In this document: positions 1-8,446 of the stretch, in pieces
Layout: every line of letters starts with the position of its first letter
Position numbering within the stretch: position 1 is the first letter of the stretch
Assembly (NCBI GenBank): GCA_963708115.1
Contig: CAVPRX010000001.1
Span: 868,001-932,000 of the forward strand
DNA length: 64,000 nucleotides
Source of the DNA: VRUE01 sp963708115
GTDB taxonomy: Bacteria; Actinomycetota; Thermoleophilia; Solirubrobacterales; 70-9
Reading direction: 5' to 3'
The notes under the pieces: generated by a model
Database searches by the model: none
Told to the model about the DNA's origin: nothing
What the model saw: only the letters and a program-made list of their open reading frames with translations
Made by a program: the position numbers and the translations under genes

Positions 1-239
1 ACCGCGCCATTGGCCGAAAACCCAGCCGTGCGGCCCATCGGGACCAGGTAGTCGGGCATCTCTCGCGCCTCCGCGGGCGCACGGTGAAGCGCCCGGCTGA
101 GCCGATCCGGGGGATCGAAGGGGGCGAGCACGCGCACGTGGTGGCCGCGACCGAGAAACTCCTCGGCGAGCGACTCGACGTGCCGGTTCACGCCGCCCTG
201 GTAACTCCAGGAATATGGCGAGACTAGGGCGATTCGCAC
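1..239 (-). CDS. GT4-family glycosyltransferase, N-terminal part (partial)
   Basis: The reverse strand opens with GTG at 239 and reads VRIALVSPYSWSYQGGVNRH, then a helix ending RGHHVRVLAPFD. This is the N-terminal Rossmann start of GT-B glycosyltransferases of family 4, where the Tyr-Ser-x-x-x-GG-V motif is typical of PimA-like phosphatidylinositol mannosyltransferases and related lipid or polysaccharide enzymes. The frame is stopped by TAG just upstream, which fixes the GTG as the start. Only 79 codons lie in the window and the rest continues past the left edge, so the donor and acceptor cannot be judged. Confidence 0.75.
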   Translation of the reverse strand, partial: MRIALVSPYSWSYQGGVNRHVESLAEEFLGRGHHVRVLAPFDPPDRLSRALHRAPAEAREMPDYLVPMGRTAGFSANGA

Positions 240-289
240 GAAGCACTAAGCCTAGAGGATGCGCCGGAACCGCCTTGGGCGAGCTCGCC

Positions 290-856
290 CTAGAACAGAT
301 GAACGAGAACGGCGGCGAGGATTGCGGCGGCAAGCCCGAAACCGGCCTGCATCAGGGCGCGGTTCTGTGCGGCAAGCTCGGCCCGTAGGCTCGCATCCCC
401 TGCTTGCATCTCCGCCCGCAGTTCGGCGCCGCCTTCCTGCATCTCCTTGCGGAGCGCAGCGCCGCCTTCCTGCATCTCCTTGCGGAGCGCAGCGCCGCCT
501 TCCTGCATCTCCTTGCGGAGCGCTGCGTTGCCCGCCTGCATCTCCTCACGGAGTGCGGCACAGCCTTCCTGCATCTCCTTGCGGAGCGCTGCGTTGCCCG
601 CCTGCATCTCCTCACGGAGTGCGGCGTTGCCTTCCTCCATCTCCCGGCGCAGCCCGGCGTTGCTGTCTTTGATCTCCCGCCGCAGCTCAGTGTTGCTGTC
701 TTTCAGCTCCTTGCGGAGTTCGGCATTGCTGCCTTTGATCTCCCGCCGAAGTTCGGCGTTGCCCGCTCTGACCTCGGTGCGCAGCGTCGCGATCTCCGCA
801 TCCAGGTGGTCGAAGCGTTCCTCCAGACGATCGTCGGTCCAGCTCTGTCGTGCCAT
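290..856 (-). CDS. tail-anchored coiled-coil protein with 11-residue repeats
   Basis: No function is known. After a short head, about twelve consecutive 11-residue units of the form N-A-x-L-R-x-E-M-Q-x-G fill most of the chain, an invariant hendecad (right-handed) coiled coil. They are followed by one hydrophobic C-terminal segment (GFGLAAAILAAVLVHLF), so the protein looks anchored to the membrane by its tail with the rod in the cytoplasm. The unit is 33 bp in DNA and some 66-bp pairs are almost identical, indicating recent tandem duplication. Three ATGs are possible (871, 862, 856); GGAGG at 869-865 lies 8 nt before the ATG at 856, so that start is chosen. Stand-alone gene. Confidence 0.7.
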   Translation of the reverse strand: MARQSWTDDRLEERFDHLDAEIATLRTEVRAGNAELRREIKGSNAELRKELKDSNTELRREIKDSNAGLRREMEEGNAALREEMQAGNAALRKEMQEGCAALREEMQAGNAALRKEMQEGGAALRKEMQEGGAALRKEMQEGGAELRAEMQAGDASLRAELAAQNRALMQAGFGLAAAILAAVLVHLF

Positions 857-962
857 TGCCATTGCCTCCATACGACCATGCTAGGGAGAAAGGTGTGACG
901 CGTGGGACACGAAAGTGTAACTTATTGTCTTGGCAGACGAATGTCTGAGGACGGCCCATGGA

Positions 963-2150
963 TCAGGTGCGAGATTCGGCCCAGACGAAGCCGATGAAGA
1001 CGAGTAGATAAGCGCCACCGATCTCGAGCAGGAGGGCACCGGAGTCGTTGGCGATGGTGCCGACCAGAGTCGCGGCAAGGGCGCCGAGCAAGCCGGCACG
1101 CATCGCCGGGAGGCCGCTCAGCCAGGCCGCCAAACGATCCCGGCGCAACCAGGAGAGCACGGCGGCGGCGATTACGATGGGAAGGCCGGCAAGGAGGACC
1201 GGTCGGGCGAAGCTGCTCACCATCTCGCTGAGACGGTGCCCGACGACGGAGAGAACGTCGCCGCCGCTCTTCACGTCGAGCACGGTCTTGGTCAGGTGGG
1301 CATTGGCGCCCGTGACGAGGTCGGCGGCGGAGAGGATCGCCAGCGCGGGGATCGGCAGGAGTAAGGCGAGCAGGGCCAGGCGCTCCCTGCCGGCGAGCAG
1401 GGCGGCAGCCACCGCGGCACCGAGCGGCAGGCTGATCGCGGCGCCCACGTCGGCGCCATAGCGCCCGTAGGCGAAGACGAAGGTGAAGATCGCGGCGACG
1501 ACAAGGAAGATCGCTGGCCCGCGCTGGCGGATTTTCCCGCCCCCCAGCGCGGGGAAATCCGACAGCGCGGCTCCGGTTCCGACCAGGATCAGAACCACCA
1601 GGCAGGCCTCGAGCTCGTTCCCGATGCCGTAGAAGCGGTGCCCGCCGGCGGGGTTGGGTCCGACAATCGAGAGCTGGGTCAGAGCCGAGCCGCCGATCAG
1701 GTCGATCGCGTAGGCCAGCGACGTCGCGGCGCAGGCGAAGGCGAGCGCCCGGTAGCCGCCGAGCCCCGCCAACGTCACCGCCGCCAGCGCCGGAGAGCCG
1801 AGCATGACCAGCAACCGTTCGGCGCCGACACTCGGTTCCAGCGCCGCCGCGGCCAGACAGAGCAGGGGCAGATAGACGAGCGATAGCGCGAGCAGGCGCG
1901 CACCCGCGCGCCTGCGGTCGAAGGCCATCGCCAGGCCGAACGCCCCCAGCCAGACCAGCAGCGTCAAGCCGATCACCGGGGCGCGACGGTCCGTCACGTC
2001 GAAGAGTCGACCGCCGGGCGCGGCATCGCGCACGACGGCGTGGGGGTCGCCCTGGAAGCCCGCGCCCGCCGCGTGCAGACCGAGCAGCAGCGCGATCGCG
2101 GCAATCACCAGCGCCGCCGGCGCTATCGTGACCCGGATGGCCGACCGCAC
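963..2150 (-). CDS. polytopic membrane protein, uncharacterised
   Basis: About ten hydrophobic segments run through the protein. Conserved-looking polar motifs are NPAGGHRFYGIGNELEA (mid), YGRYGADVGAAIS and GTIANDSGALLLEIGG (C-terminal), the last two probably facing one side of the membrane and possibly a catalytic or transport site. I do not recognise a characterised family. The open frame extends to an ATG at 2225, but that would overlap the divergent hemQ-like gene by about 90 bp; the GTG at 2150 (VRSAIRVTIAP) leaves a 14-bp overlap and is preferred. Start uncertain. Confidence 0.6.
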   Translation of the reverse strand: MRSAIRVTIAPAALVIAAIALLLGLHAAGAGFQGDPHAVVRDAAPGGRLFDVTDRRAPVIGLTLLVWLGAFGLAMAFDRRRAGARLLALSLVYLPLLCLAAAALEPSVGAERLLVMLGSPALAAVTLAGLGGYRALAFACAATSLAYAIDLIGGSALTQLSIVGPNPAGGHRFYGIGNELEACLVVLILVGTGAALSDFPALGGGKIRQRGPAIFLVVAAIFTFVFAYGRYGADVGAAISLPLGAAVAAALLAGRERLALLALLLPIPALAILSAADLVTGANAHLTKTVLDVKSGGDVLSVVGHRLSEMVSSFARPVLLAGLPIVIAAAVLSWLRRDRLAAWLSGLPAMRAGLLGALAATLVGTIANDSGALLLEIGGAYLLVFIGFVWAESRT

Positions 2151-2838
2151 GTTCGCCAAGTTCACTTTCTTCAAGATCGACCCCGAGTGGCGCCGCCGCG
2201 ACGCCGAGCTGCGCGCGGCCGACAAGCAGGAGTTCCTTGCGGCCTGTGAGGACTTCGCCCTCGACCGCTCTCTACGCGCCTACTCAACCATAGGCACGCG
2301 CGGCGACGTCGACCTGGTCGTCCTCTCCCAGAGCCCCAACCTGGACGATCTGCACACCTTCCACGTGGTGCTCGGGCAGAGCGGCCTGGCGAAGTGGGCG
2401 GAAACCCCGCACTCGTTCCTCTCGATGACCAAACGCTCGCCCTATAGCGAGGAGGGGGCACGGCCGGAGATCTGCGTCTCCGAGCGCAAGTACCTCTTCC
2501 TCTACCCGATGGTCAAGCAGCGCCGCTGGTATGGGCTGCCGGCGGAGGAGCGCGGGCGAATCATGAAAAGCCACATCGAGGTCGGGCGCCGCTACCCGGA
2601 GATCACGATCAACACCACGTACTCCTTCGGGATCGACGACCAGGAGTTCGTCGTCTGCTTCGAGGGCGACGACCCGGGGATGTTCCTCGACCTGGTCAAC
2701 GAGCTGCGCCCAACCGAGTCGAGCGAGTACACCGAGCGCGAGACGCCGATCTTCACCTGCGTCGCGATGTCGGTGCGCAAGGCGCTCGATGCGCTCGACG
2801 GAGCGCCCAGCGCCGTCGCCGCGCCATCCGCCGGCTGA
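2137..2838 (+). CDS. hemQ: coproheme decarboxylase (chlorite dismutase family)
   Basis: HemQ/ChdC converts coproheme III to heme b in the coproporphyrin-dependent heme pathway of Gram-positive bacteria, in the cytoplasm. The 233-aa length and ferredoxin-like repeats fit. Visible hallmarks are the N-terminal KFTFFKIDPEWRR strand, YPMVKQRRWYGLP with the catalytic-type Tyr123, H146 (SHIEVGRRY), the expected proximal heme ligand, and NTTYSFGIDDQEFVVCFE. A GTG at 2128 is possible, but ATG 2137 matches the family N-terminus (MADRTF). It is divergent from and slightly overlaps the membrane protein gene upstream. No other heme gene is adjacent. Confidence 0.9.
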   Translation: MADRTFAKFTFFKIDPEWRRRDAELRAADKQEFLAACEDFALDRSLRAYSTIGTRGDVDLVVLSQSPNLDDLHTFHVVLGQSGLAKWAETPHSFLSMTKRSPYSEEGARPEICVSERKYLFLYPMVKQRRWYGLPAEERGRIMKSHIEVGRRYPEITINTTYSFGIDDQEFVVCFEGDDPGMFLDLVNELRPTESSEYTERETPIFTCVAMSVRKALDALDGAPSAVAAPSAG

Positions 2839-2882
2839 AAATCGCACTAATCCGTTCCAGATCTCCAGCCGTACTGAGATAT

Positions 2883-2897
2883 GACCGATAATCGGTC
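2883..2897. promoter_or_regulatory. 15-bp perfect palindrome upstream of PAS-like gene
   Basis: GACCGATAATCGGTC reads the same on both strands around one central A. It ends 9 bp before the ATG at 2907, so a bound protein would block initiation, or the RNA could form a short hairpin over the ribosome binding region. No obvious Shine-Dalgarno precedes the ATG. Confidence 0.45.
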
Positions 2898-2906
2898 TAA
2901 ATCCGG

Positions 2907-3449
2907 ATGACCGTTGAGACCCTCAGCTACGCGATTGACGATGAAGACCGCCTGATCCGAGTCGACGAGGGCTTCTACCGCTTTGCCGAGCAGAACGGCT
3001 GGGACGGGGCCGGGGCAAGCCTCGGGCGCTCGCTCTGGGACTTCGTCGCCGGGCACGACGTGAAAAAGCTGCAGCGACTGCTGCTGCGGCGTGTCCGCGA
3101 AGGGGTTCGCGACGTCGAGCTCCCCTTCCGCTGCGACGGTCCGGACGTGACCCGCGAGATGGATATCCGCATCGCCGCCGACAGCACCGGCCGGGTGGTG
3201 CTCTTCTCCGCCCGGCTGCGCTCTGAGGAGGAGCGGGAGGAGCCGCAGCCGCTCTTCGATCCACTTGCCGCTCGCGACAACGACGACTTCCTGCCGATGT
3301 GCGCCTGGTGCGACCGCTTCCTGGTCGACGGCGAGTGGGTCGAGGTCGAGGAGGCGGCGAAGCGATTGGAGCTCTTCCGGCGCAGCGAGCTGCCGGTGCT
3401 GGACCATGGCATCTGCCCGCAGTGCAGCGGGCAATTGCTCGCCGCGTAG
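2907..3449 (+). CDS. PAS-like protein with C-terminal Cys motif
   Basis: A 180-residue cytoplasmic protein. Residues 5-110 have the pattern of a PAS fold (VDEGFYRFAEQNGW, then SLGRSLWDFVAG, a basic helix and a beta-rich end). The C-terminus carries CAWCDRF and HGICPQC, two CxxC-type pairs likely to bind zinc or iron; the HGICPxC ending also occurs in bacterial sensor and response-regulator proteins that carry a PAS domain. There is no kinase or cyclase output domain, so it may act as a small redox or ligand sensor with a partner. A palindrome sits just upstream. Confidence 0.6.
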   Translation: MTVETLSYAIDDEDRLIRVDEGFYRFAEQNGWDGAGASLGRSLWDFVAGHDVKKLQRLLLRRVREGVRDVELPFRCDGPDVTREMDIRIAADSTGRVVLFSARLRSEEEREEPQPLFDPLAARDNDDFLPMCAWCDRFLVDGEWVEVEEAAKRLELFRRSELPVLDHGICPQCSGQLLAA

Positions 3450-3522
3450 GCGGGCGACGCGGCGCTTTCCCTATTCTTCCGCGCTCGCGGTTTTCACATT
3501 GCGCAACCATTCTCAGGAAGAA

Positions 3523-4929
3523 ATGACCCAGATCGGAACCGAAGACAACCCCGTCCGCGTAGCGATCGTCGGCGCCGGCCCGTCCGGCTTCTACGCCGCC
3601 GAGCACATCCTCAAAGACGCCGAGACGCACGCCCAGGTCGACCTCTTCGACCGCCTGCCGACCCCGTTTGGCCTGGTCCGCGGCGGCGTCGCCCCCGACC
3701 ACCCGAAGATCAAGTCCGTGACCCGGGTCTACGAAAAAACCGCGGCGCGCGAGGGCTTTCGCTTCTTCGGCAACGTCAAGGTCGGCCACGACATCGAGGT
3801 CGAGGACCTCGAGCGGCTCTACCACGCGATCGTCTTCACGGTCGGCTGCGAGACCGACCGCCGGCTCGGCATCCCCGGCGAGGAGCTGCCCGGCAGCTAC
3901 GCCGCCACCTCCTTCGTCGGCTGGTACAACGCCCACCCCGACTACTGCGACGAGGAGTTCGACCTCTCCAGCGAGCGCGCGGTGGTGATCGGCAACGGCA
4001 ACGTGGCGATGGACGTCGCCCGGATGCTCGCCCTGACCGACCACGAGCTGCGCGAGACCGACACCGCCGACCACGCGATCGAGCTGCTCGACCGCAAGCA
4101 GATCCGCGAGATCGTCGTGCTGGGCCGCCGCGGGCCGGTGCAGGCCGCCTTCACCAACCCGGAGATCAGAGAGCTTGGGGAGATGGAGGACGCCGACGTG
4201 ATCGTCGACCCCGCCGAGGTCGAGCTCGATCCGGCCAGCACCACCTTCCTCGAGTCCGACGAGGCCGACAAGACGACCCGGGTCAACGTCGAGACGCTAC
4301 GTGAGTTCTCCCAGCGCCAGCCGGAGGGCAAGAAGCAGCGGATCGTGCTGCGCTTCCTAGCCTCCCCGGTGGAGATCAAGGGCGACGGCAAGGTCGAGTC
4401 GATCGTCGTCGGTCGCAACGAGCTGGTCGAGGACGGCGGCAGCCTGCGGGCCAAGGACACGGGCGAGCGCGAAGAGCTCGAGTGTGGCCTGGTTCTGCGC
4501 TCGGTCGGCTACACCGGGATCCCGATCGAGGGCGTGCCCTTCGACGAGAAGCGCGGCCTGATCCTCAACGAGGGCGGTCGCGTGCTCGACTCCCACGACG
4601 CCGGCCACAAGGTCGGCCACTACACCGCGGGCTGGATCAAGCGCGGTCCCTCCGGCGTGATCGGCACCAACAAGAAAGACGCGCTGGAGACGGTCCAGCA
4701 CCTGCTCGCCGACATCGGGTCCCAGACCCTGCTCAGCCCCGCCAACCCCGAAGCGTCCGCGGTCGACGATCTGCTCGCCGAGCGCGGCATCCGCTTCGTC
4801 AGCTTCGAAGACTGGCAGGCGATCGACCAGGCCGAGGTCGGCCGCGGCGAGCCCCACGGGCGCCCCCGGGTCAAGTTCGTCCGCGTCGAGGAGATGCTCG
4901 AGACGCTGGGCGAGAAGATCTCCGGCTGA
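3523..4929 (+). CDS. fprA: ferredoxin-NADP+ reductase (FprA type)
   Basis: A 468-aa flavoprotein that passes electrons between NADPH and ferredoxin. The N-terminal FAD site is VAIVGAGPSGFYAAE, followed by TPFGLVRGGVAPDHPKIKSV, typical of the adrenodoxin-reductase/FprA group. A second dinucleotide motif (VVIGNGNVAMDVARML) binds NADPH, and GRRGPVQAAFTNPEIREL and the C-terminal GWIKRGPSGVIGTNKKDA are family signatures. The ATG at 3523 is preceded by AGGAAG and matches the family start; the frame stays open further upstream through the PAS gene, which is not meaningful. Convergent with the next gene. Confidence 0.92.
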   Translation: MTQIGTEDNPVRVAIVGAGPSGFYAAEHILKDAETHAQVDLFDRLPTPFGLVRGGVAPDHPKIKSVTRVYEKTAAREGFRFFGNVKVGHDIEVEDLERLYHAIVFTVGCETDRRLGIPGEELPGSYAATSFVGWYNAHPDYCDEEFDLSSERAVVIGNGNVAMDVARMLALTDHELRETDTADHAIELLDRKQIREIVVLGRRGPVQAAFTNPEIRELGEMEDADVIVDPAEVELDPASTTFLESDEADKTTRVNVETLREFSQRQPEGKKQRIVLRFLASPVEIKGDGKVESIVVGRNELVEDGGSLRAKDTGEREELECGLVLRSVGYTGIPIEGVPFDEKRGLILNEGGRVLDSHDAGHKVGHYTAGWIKRGPSGVIGTNKKDALETVQHLLADIGSQTLLSPANPEASAVDDLLAERGIRFVSFEDWQAIDQAEVGRGEPHGRPRVKFVRVEEMLETLGEKISG

Positions 4930-4938
4930 TCGCCCCGG

Positions 4939-6183
4939 CTACCCGAGCAGCGCTTTGAGCGCGTCTTCCTCTTCTTCGGTACAGGCGGGTTTGAACGAGG
5001 CGGGTTCGGTATCCGTTTTGGCCACTTCTATTTTCTGCTTGCAGCGAGCCAGGGCCAGCAGGGCGGCGCGTTTCGGCGCCGCCCCTGGGTTGACAAGGGG
5101 TCCGATCGCCAGATCGGTCACCTGCGCCCGCGGCACGACCAGAAGCCGTGAACTGTCCTCTTCGTCAGAGAAGCTTCCGAGGTATAGGTTGCTCGCCGTG
5201 TCGGCTATGTAGATCCCGACCAAGGGAGGACGGCCGGTGCGCAACGCCGCCGCCGGTTCCACCTTCGGATTGATGGTCGTGCTGTAGTACGTCGCGACAC
5301 CGATGTAGATGCCCACGGTGACGAACGCAACCACTCCGAACCAGAGGAACCTTTCCGTCCCCACGTACGTCAAGAGGCTGATGACGGCCGCAAGCGCCGC
5401 GACCGCGAAGAGGAGCAAGCCCCGACCGATGCCGACGTGGAAGATCGCGTTATTGAGGATCGGTGGAACGAGGGTCAGTATCAAAGCGCCTACCGTCAGC
5501 TCGACATCGAGCTGACGGGGAGACCGTTCCAGCGAAGATTCCGACATCGCCTGCTGGTTGTCGGCTGCCGTCTTTTTCTCCGCCGCCGCGGACGTGGCCG
5601 CTAGCGCGGCGGCCTCCCGCCGCTCGGCCTCGTGTCGTTGATCGGCCGCCGCTTTGGCCTGCTGGGCTTTCACCTCAGCGCTCGCCGCCGGGTTCTGGCT
5701 GATCTGCTCGGCGCCTTCGGTGAGGCTTACCGCAAGTGCCCGCGCGGCCTTGGCGAGCAGTTCCTCAGGCATGGCGTCCCGGGCGAGTTTCTCGGCTTCC
5801 AGGCGAAGTTTGCGCGCTGTCCGGAAGCCACTGCGCGCGTGAATTTTTCGCGGCAAGTCGTACCAAAGGTGAACGAGGAAGATCACAACCAGCGCGAGCG
5901 TGGCTATCAGCACCGCCGGCACCAGGAAGCTCGCCCCGGTAGTGATGAGAACACTGTTGGGAACCACCGAGACAACATCGTTCGCCGGCAGGTGGGCTTT
6001 TTCCGCGCGGATCCAGAAGATCGCGCCGCCAAAGAGCGTGACGAACCCAAGGATGCCGATGCCGGTCCCCGCCGCCGCGAGGATTTTCATGACCAGATCG
6101 CCAGGACCGGCGGATCCAGCCGAGGACGAGGAGGCCGCTTGGGGTACCTCGCCGGGCTTGGCTGGTTCCTCGCCGGGAGGCAT
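4939..6183 (-). CDS. membrane protein with internal Ala/Lys/Glu-rich helix
   Basis: Unrecognised 414-aa protein. A Pro/Ser/Ala-rich head is followed by two transmembrane segments (around residues 32-55 and 75-105), a long charged helical region rich in A, E, K and Q (about 115-225) that is probably a coiled coil in the cytoplasm, then three further membrane segments (about 230-310). The C-terminal domain (VGIYIADTASNLYLGSF, ending in an acidic tail) looks like a small soluble beta domain. Start ATG at 6183. No informative neighbour; function unknown. Confidence 0.55.
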   Translation of the reverse strand: MPPGEEPAKPGEVPQAASSSSAGSAGPGDLVMKILAAAGTGIGILGFVTLFGGAIFWIRAEKAHLPANDVVSVVPNSVLITTGASFLVPAVLIATLALVVIFLVHLWYDLPRKIHARSGFRTARKLRLEAEKLARDAMPEELLAKAARALAVSLTEGAEQISQNPAASAEVKAQQAKAAADQRHEAERREAAALAATSAAAEKKTAADNQQAMSESSLERSPRQLDVELTVGALILTLVPPILNNAIFHVGIGRGLLLFAVAALAAVISLLTYVGTERFLWFGVVAFVTVGIYIGVATYYSTTINPKVEPAAALRTGRPPLVGIYIADTASNLYLGSFSDEEDSSRLLVVPRAQVTDLAIGPLVNPGAAPKRAALLALARCKQKIEVAKTDTEPASFKPACTEEEEDALKALLG

Positions 6184-6299
6184 GGAAGATACTTCGGGAG
6201 TGATCTGCAGACGCTATTCGTTCACGGTTTGTTTGTCCACTCATAGATTGAGATCGGAGGTGTAAACGTTCACCGTGCGCTCGTCGTAGACTCCTCGCC

Positions 6300-6533
6300 G
6301 TGGCCGACCTGGTGGAAATCGAGACGATGATCGCAGCGGCGCTTCCTGGCGCCTCCGTCGAGGTGGTCGACGAGACCGGCGCCGGCGACCATCTGCGGGC
6401 GACCGTGGCGGCCGCCCAGTTCGAGGGGCTCTCGCGGCTCGATCAGCACCGCCTGGTCAAGGCAGCCGTCAAGGAGCGCTTCGACGACGGGCAGATCCAC
6501 GCCCTCTCGATCAAGACCGAGGTAGCGGGGTAG
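6300..6533 (+). CDS. BolA-family protein
   Basis: A 77-residue protein of the BolA/IbaG fold (VEIETMIAAALPGASVEVVDE, GAGDHLRATVAAAQFEGLSRLDQHRLV, IHALSIKT). BolA proteins pair with monothiol glutaredoxins to bind or transfer [2Fe-2S] clusters. The next gene, 13 bp downstream, is exactly such a CGFS glutaredoxin, so the pair is almost certainly a functional unit. Start is the GTG at 6300; no Shine-Dalgarno is visible and a TAGACT -10-like box lies about 10 nt upstream, so a leaderless transcript is possible. Confidence 0.85.
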   Translation: MADLVEIETMIAAALPGASVEVVDETGAGDHLRATVAAAQFEGLSRLDQHRLVKAAVKERFDDGQIHALSIKTEVAG

Positions 6534-6546
6534 CTAGTCTGTGGCC

Positions 6547-6930
6547 ATGGCCGACCCACAGCTGAAAGAGAAAGTCGAGGAGCTGATCGCCGCCAACCCG
6601 GTGCTGCTCTTCATGAAAGGGACGCCGGAGATGCCGCGCTGCGGATTCTCGATGCGGGTCGTCCAGGTGCTCGACACGATGGACGTCGAGTACGGCGCGA
6701 TCGACGTCCTCCCCGCGCTGCAGCCGCTGCGCGAGGTGACTGCGGAGATCTCGGACTGGCAGACCTTCCCGCAGCTCTACGTCAACGGCGAGCTCGTCGG
6801 CGGCGCGGACCTGGTCGAGGAGATGTTCGAGTCGGGCGAGCTGGCCGAAGCACTCGGCGTCGAGCAGCCAGAGGTCGCCCCGGCCCCCGCAGCACCGCCG
6901 GCGCAGTCACCGCCGCTGAAGATCGAATAG
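6547..6930 (+). CDS. grxD: monothiol glutaredoxin (Grx4/CGFS type)
   Basis: A 127-aa Grx4-type protein. FMKGTPEMPRCGFSMRVVQVL contains the CGFS active site and the KGTP loop; WQTFPQLYVNGELVGGADL provides the cis-proline and glutathione-binding GGxD. These proteins carry a glutathione-ligated [2Fe-2S] cluster and deliver it to A-type carriers, often as a complex with BolA. A short Pro/Ala-rich tail follows the domain. The ATG at 6547 is preferred over a GTG six bases earlier. Convergent with an ErpA-like gene 6 bp away, completing an Fe-S trafficking trio. Confidence 0.92.
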   Translation: MADPQLKEKVEELIAANPVLLFMKGTPEMPRCGFSMRVVQVLDTMDVEYGAIDVLPALQPLREVTAEISDWQTFPQLYVNGELVGGADLVEEMFESGELAEALGVEQPEVAPAPAAPPAQSPPLKIE

Positions 6931-6936
6931 CGCCGG

Positions 6937-7311
6937 CTAAACAGCGGCGGTTTCCGCGGCGTCCTCTTTCACTTGGAAAGAAGAACCGCAACCGCAGGCC
7001 GCAACCACATTGGGGTTATTGACCTGAAAGCCCGCCCCTTGAAGCCCTTCGACGTAGTCGACCTCAGAGCCGAAGACGAACTGCATGCTGACTTTGTCGA
7101 CGACGACGGCGACGCCGTCGACCTCGAAGACATGGTCATCGTCCTTGGCGCGGTCGAAGGCGAGCGCGTACTGGAAACCGGAGCAGCCACCGCCGCGAAC
7201 GGCGACGCGTAGCGCCTGGCCCTCGGCGTCGTTCTGACCACCCAGCAGCTCGCCGATCTTCCCGGCCGCCTTCTCGGTGAGGGTGATTGCCTCTTGTGGA
7301 GTCTCAGTCAC
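6937..7311 (-). CDS. erpA: A-type iron-sulfur carrier (ErpA/IscA-like)
   Basis: A 124-aa A-type carrier that receives and hands over Fe-S clusters. The three conserved cysteines are present: VRGGGCSGFQY in the middle and ACGCGSSF near the C-terminus. ITLTEKAAGKIGELL is the usual N-terminal strand and helix. The GTG at 7311 (VTETPQEAITLTEKA) gives a normal length; the frame is open upstream but that part would overlap the divergent degV gene. Next to bolA and grxD, which supports a cluster delivery role. Confidence 0.9.
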   Translation of the reverse strand: MTETPQEAITLTEKAAGKIGELLGGQNDAEGQALRVAVRGGGCSGFQYALAFDRAKDDDHVFEVDGVAVVVDKVSMQFVFGSEVDYVEGLQGAGFQVNNPNVVAACGCGSSFQVKEDAAETAAV

Positions 7312-7351
7312 TTCATTAAGTGTAGCGGCAGGTCTGCGAGAATCGGCCGCC

Positions 7352-8230
7352 TTGACCGCCGCCGCCGCGCCAACCGCCGTAGTTTGCGACAGCACGGCCT
7401 ACCTTCCTACCGGGCTACTCGCTGAGCGCGACATCCAACTCGTCAGCCTCTACGTCTCGATCGACGGCGAGCAGCAGAAAGAGACCGAGGTCGACGACTA
7501 CGGCGCTTTCTTCGAGCGACTACGCGCATCGAAGAGCGGCGCGACGACTTCCCAGCCTTCGATCGGCGACTTCCTCGCCGTCTACGAGCCACTGCTCGAT
7601 GCCGGCCGTGAGATCGCCTCGGTCCATATCTCGGCCGGGATTTCCGGCACCTTCGAGGCCGCCGGCAAGGCCCGCCAGCAGCTCATCGACGAAGGCAAAG
7701 ACGGCGAGCGGATCAAGGTCTTCGACTCCCGCTCGGCGGCCGGCGGAATGGGCCTCTGCGCGCTCGGCGCCGCTGCCGCTGCCGCGTCCGGGGGCGATGC
7801 GGGCGCGGCGCTCGCCCGCGCCCAGCAGACCCGTGAGGAGCTGAAGATGTGGTTCGCGATCGACACCCTCGAGTACCTGCGGCGGGGAGGGCGGATCGGC
7901 GGCGCCAGCGCCTTCATCGGCTCGGCGCTGAAGATCAAGCCGATCCTCACCCTGGAGGAGGAGATCACGCCGGTGGAGCGGGTCCGCACCCGCGCCCGCT
8001 CGATCGAGCGCCTGCGCGACTACGCCCGCGAGCGCCACGAGTCCGGCCTCGATGCCTGGGTCGTGCAGCACATCCAAGACGACGAGACGGCCGCCGCCCT
8101 GGCCGACGACGCGCGCGAGATCTTCGGCTGCGAGCCGGCTTTCATCTCCGAGATCGGCGCCGTCCTCGGCGCCCACGTCGGCCCAGGCCTGCTCGGCATC
8201 GGCTCGGTCTCGAAAGACGTGCTGAGCTGA
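7352..8230 (+). CDS. DegV-family fatty-acid-binding protein
   Basis: DegV/FakB proteins hold a single fatty acid and present it to the fatty acid kinase FakA for phospholipid synthesis. The N-terminal VVCDSTAYLP and the SVHISAGISGTFEAA loop are the fatty-acid head-group contacts; DTLEYLRRGGRIGGASAFIGSALKIKPIL is the family hallmark. The TTG at 7352 gives a 292-aa protein and leaves 40 bp to the divergent erpA start; an upstream ATG in the same frame would overlap erpA. No fakA is visible nearby. Confidence 0.85.
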   Translation: MTAAAAPTAVVCDSTAYLPTGLLAERDIQLVSLYVSIDGEQQKETEVDDYGAFFERLRASKSGATTSQPSIGDFLAVYEPLLDAGREIASVHISAGISGTFEAAGKARQQLIDEGKDGERIKVFDSRSAAGGMGLCALGAAAAAASGGDAGAALARAQQTREELKMWFAIDTLEYLRRGGRIGGASAFIGSALKIKPILTLEEEITPVERVRTRARSIERLRDYARERHESGLDAWVVQHIQDDETAAALADDAREIFGCEPAFISEIGAVLGAHVGPGLLGIGSVSKDVLS

Positions 8231-8236
8231 GCGCTG

Positions 8237-8446
8237 CTACCTGCGGCGGCGACGCATCGCCATCAGCCCAACCACAAAACCGGCGACCGCGGCGCCGACC
8301 ACCAACTGCTGTTTGTGCTCGCGGACCTGGCGGCGCCAGTCAGTCAGCTCAGTGACGCGACCGCGCAGGGCTTCGACCGAACGGCCCAAGTCCTGACGCT
8401 GCAAGTCGATGTCGCGGCGGATCTCGGCCGCGGTGCGTTCGCTCAT
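8237..8446 (-). CDS. DUF3618 membrane protein
   Basis: A 69-aa protein starting MSERTAAEIRRDIDLQRQDL, the usual DUF3618 N-terminus, with an amphipathic helix (GRSVEALRGRVTEL) and one C-terminal membrane segment (VVGAAVAGFVVGLMAM) ended by a basic RRRRR. In actinobacteria DUF3618 genes are found with holin-X family genes, as here: the start overlaps the end of that gene by 4 nt. The operon probably makes small inner-membrane proteins of the envelope. Confidence 0.85.
   Translation of the reverse strand: MSERTAAEIRRDIDLQRQDLGRSVEALRGRVTELTDWRRQVREHKQQLVVGAAVAGFVVGLMAMRRRRR

Noticed and set aside
445..640. CRISPR-like regular 33-bp repeats
   Set aside because: Repeats are directly adjacent without unique spacers, and encode hendecads in an open frame.
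404..898. Long plus-strand frames opposite the hendecad gene (e.g. 404-898, 447-884)
   Set aside because: They are low-complexity mirrors of a 33-bp repeat in the true gene; a 33-bp unit keeps every frame open. No ribosome site or family match.
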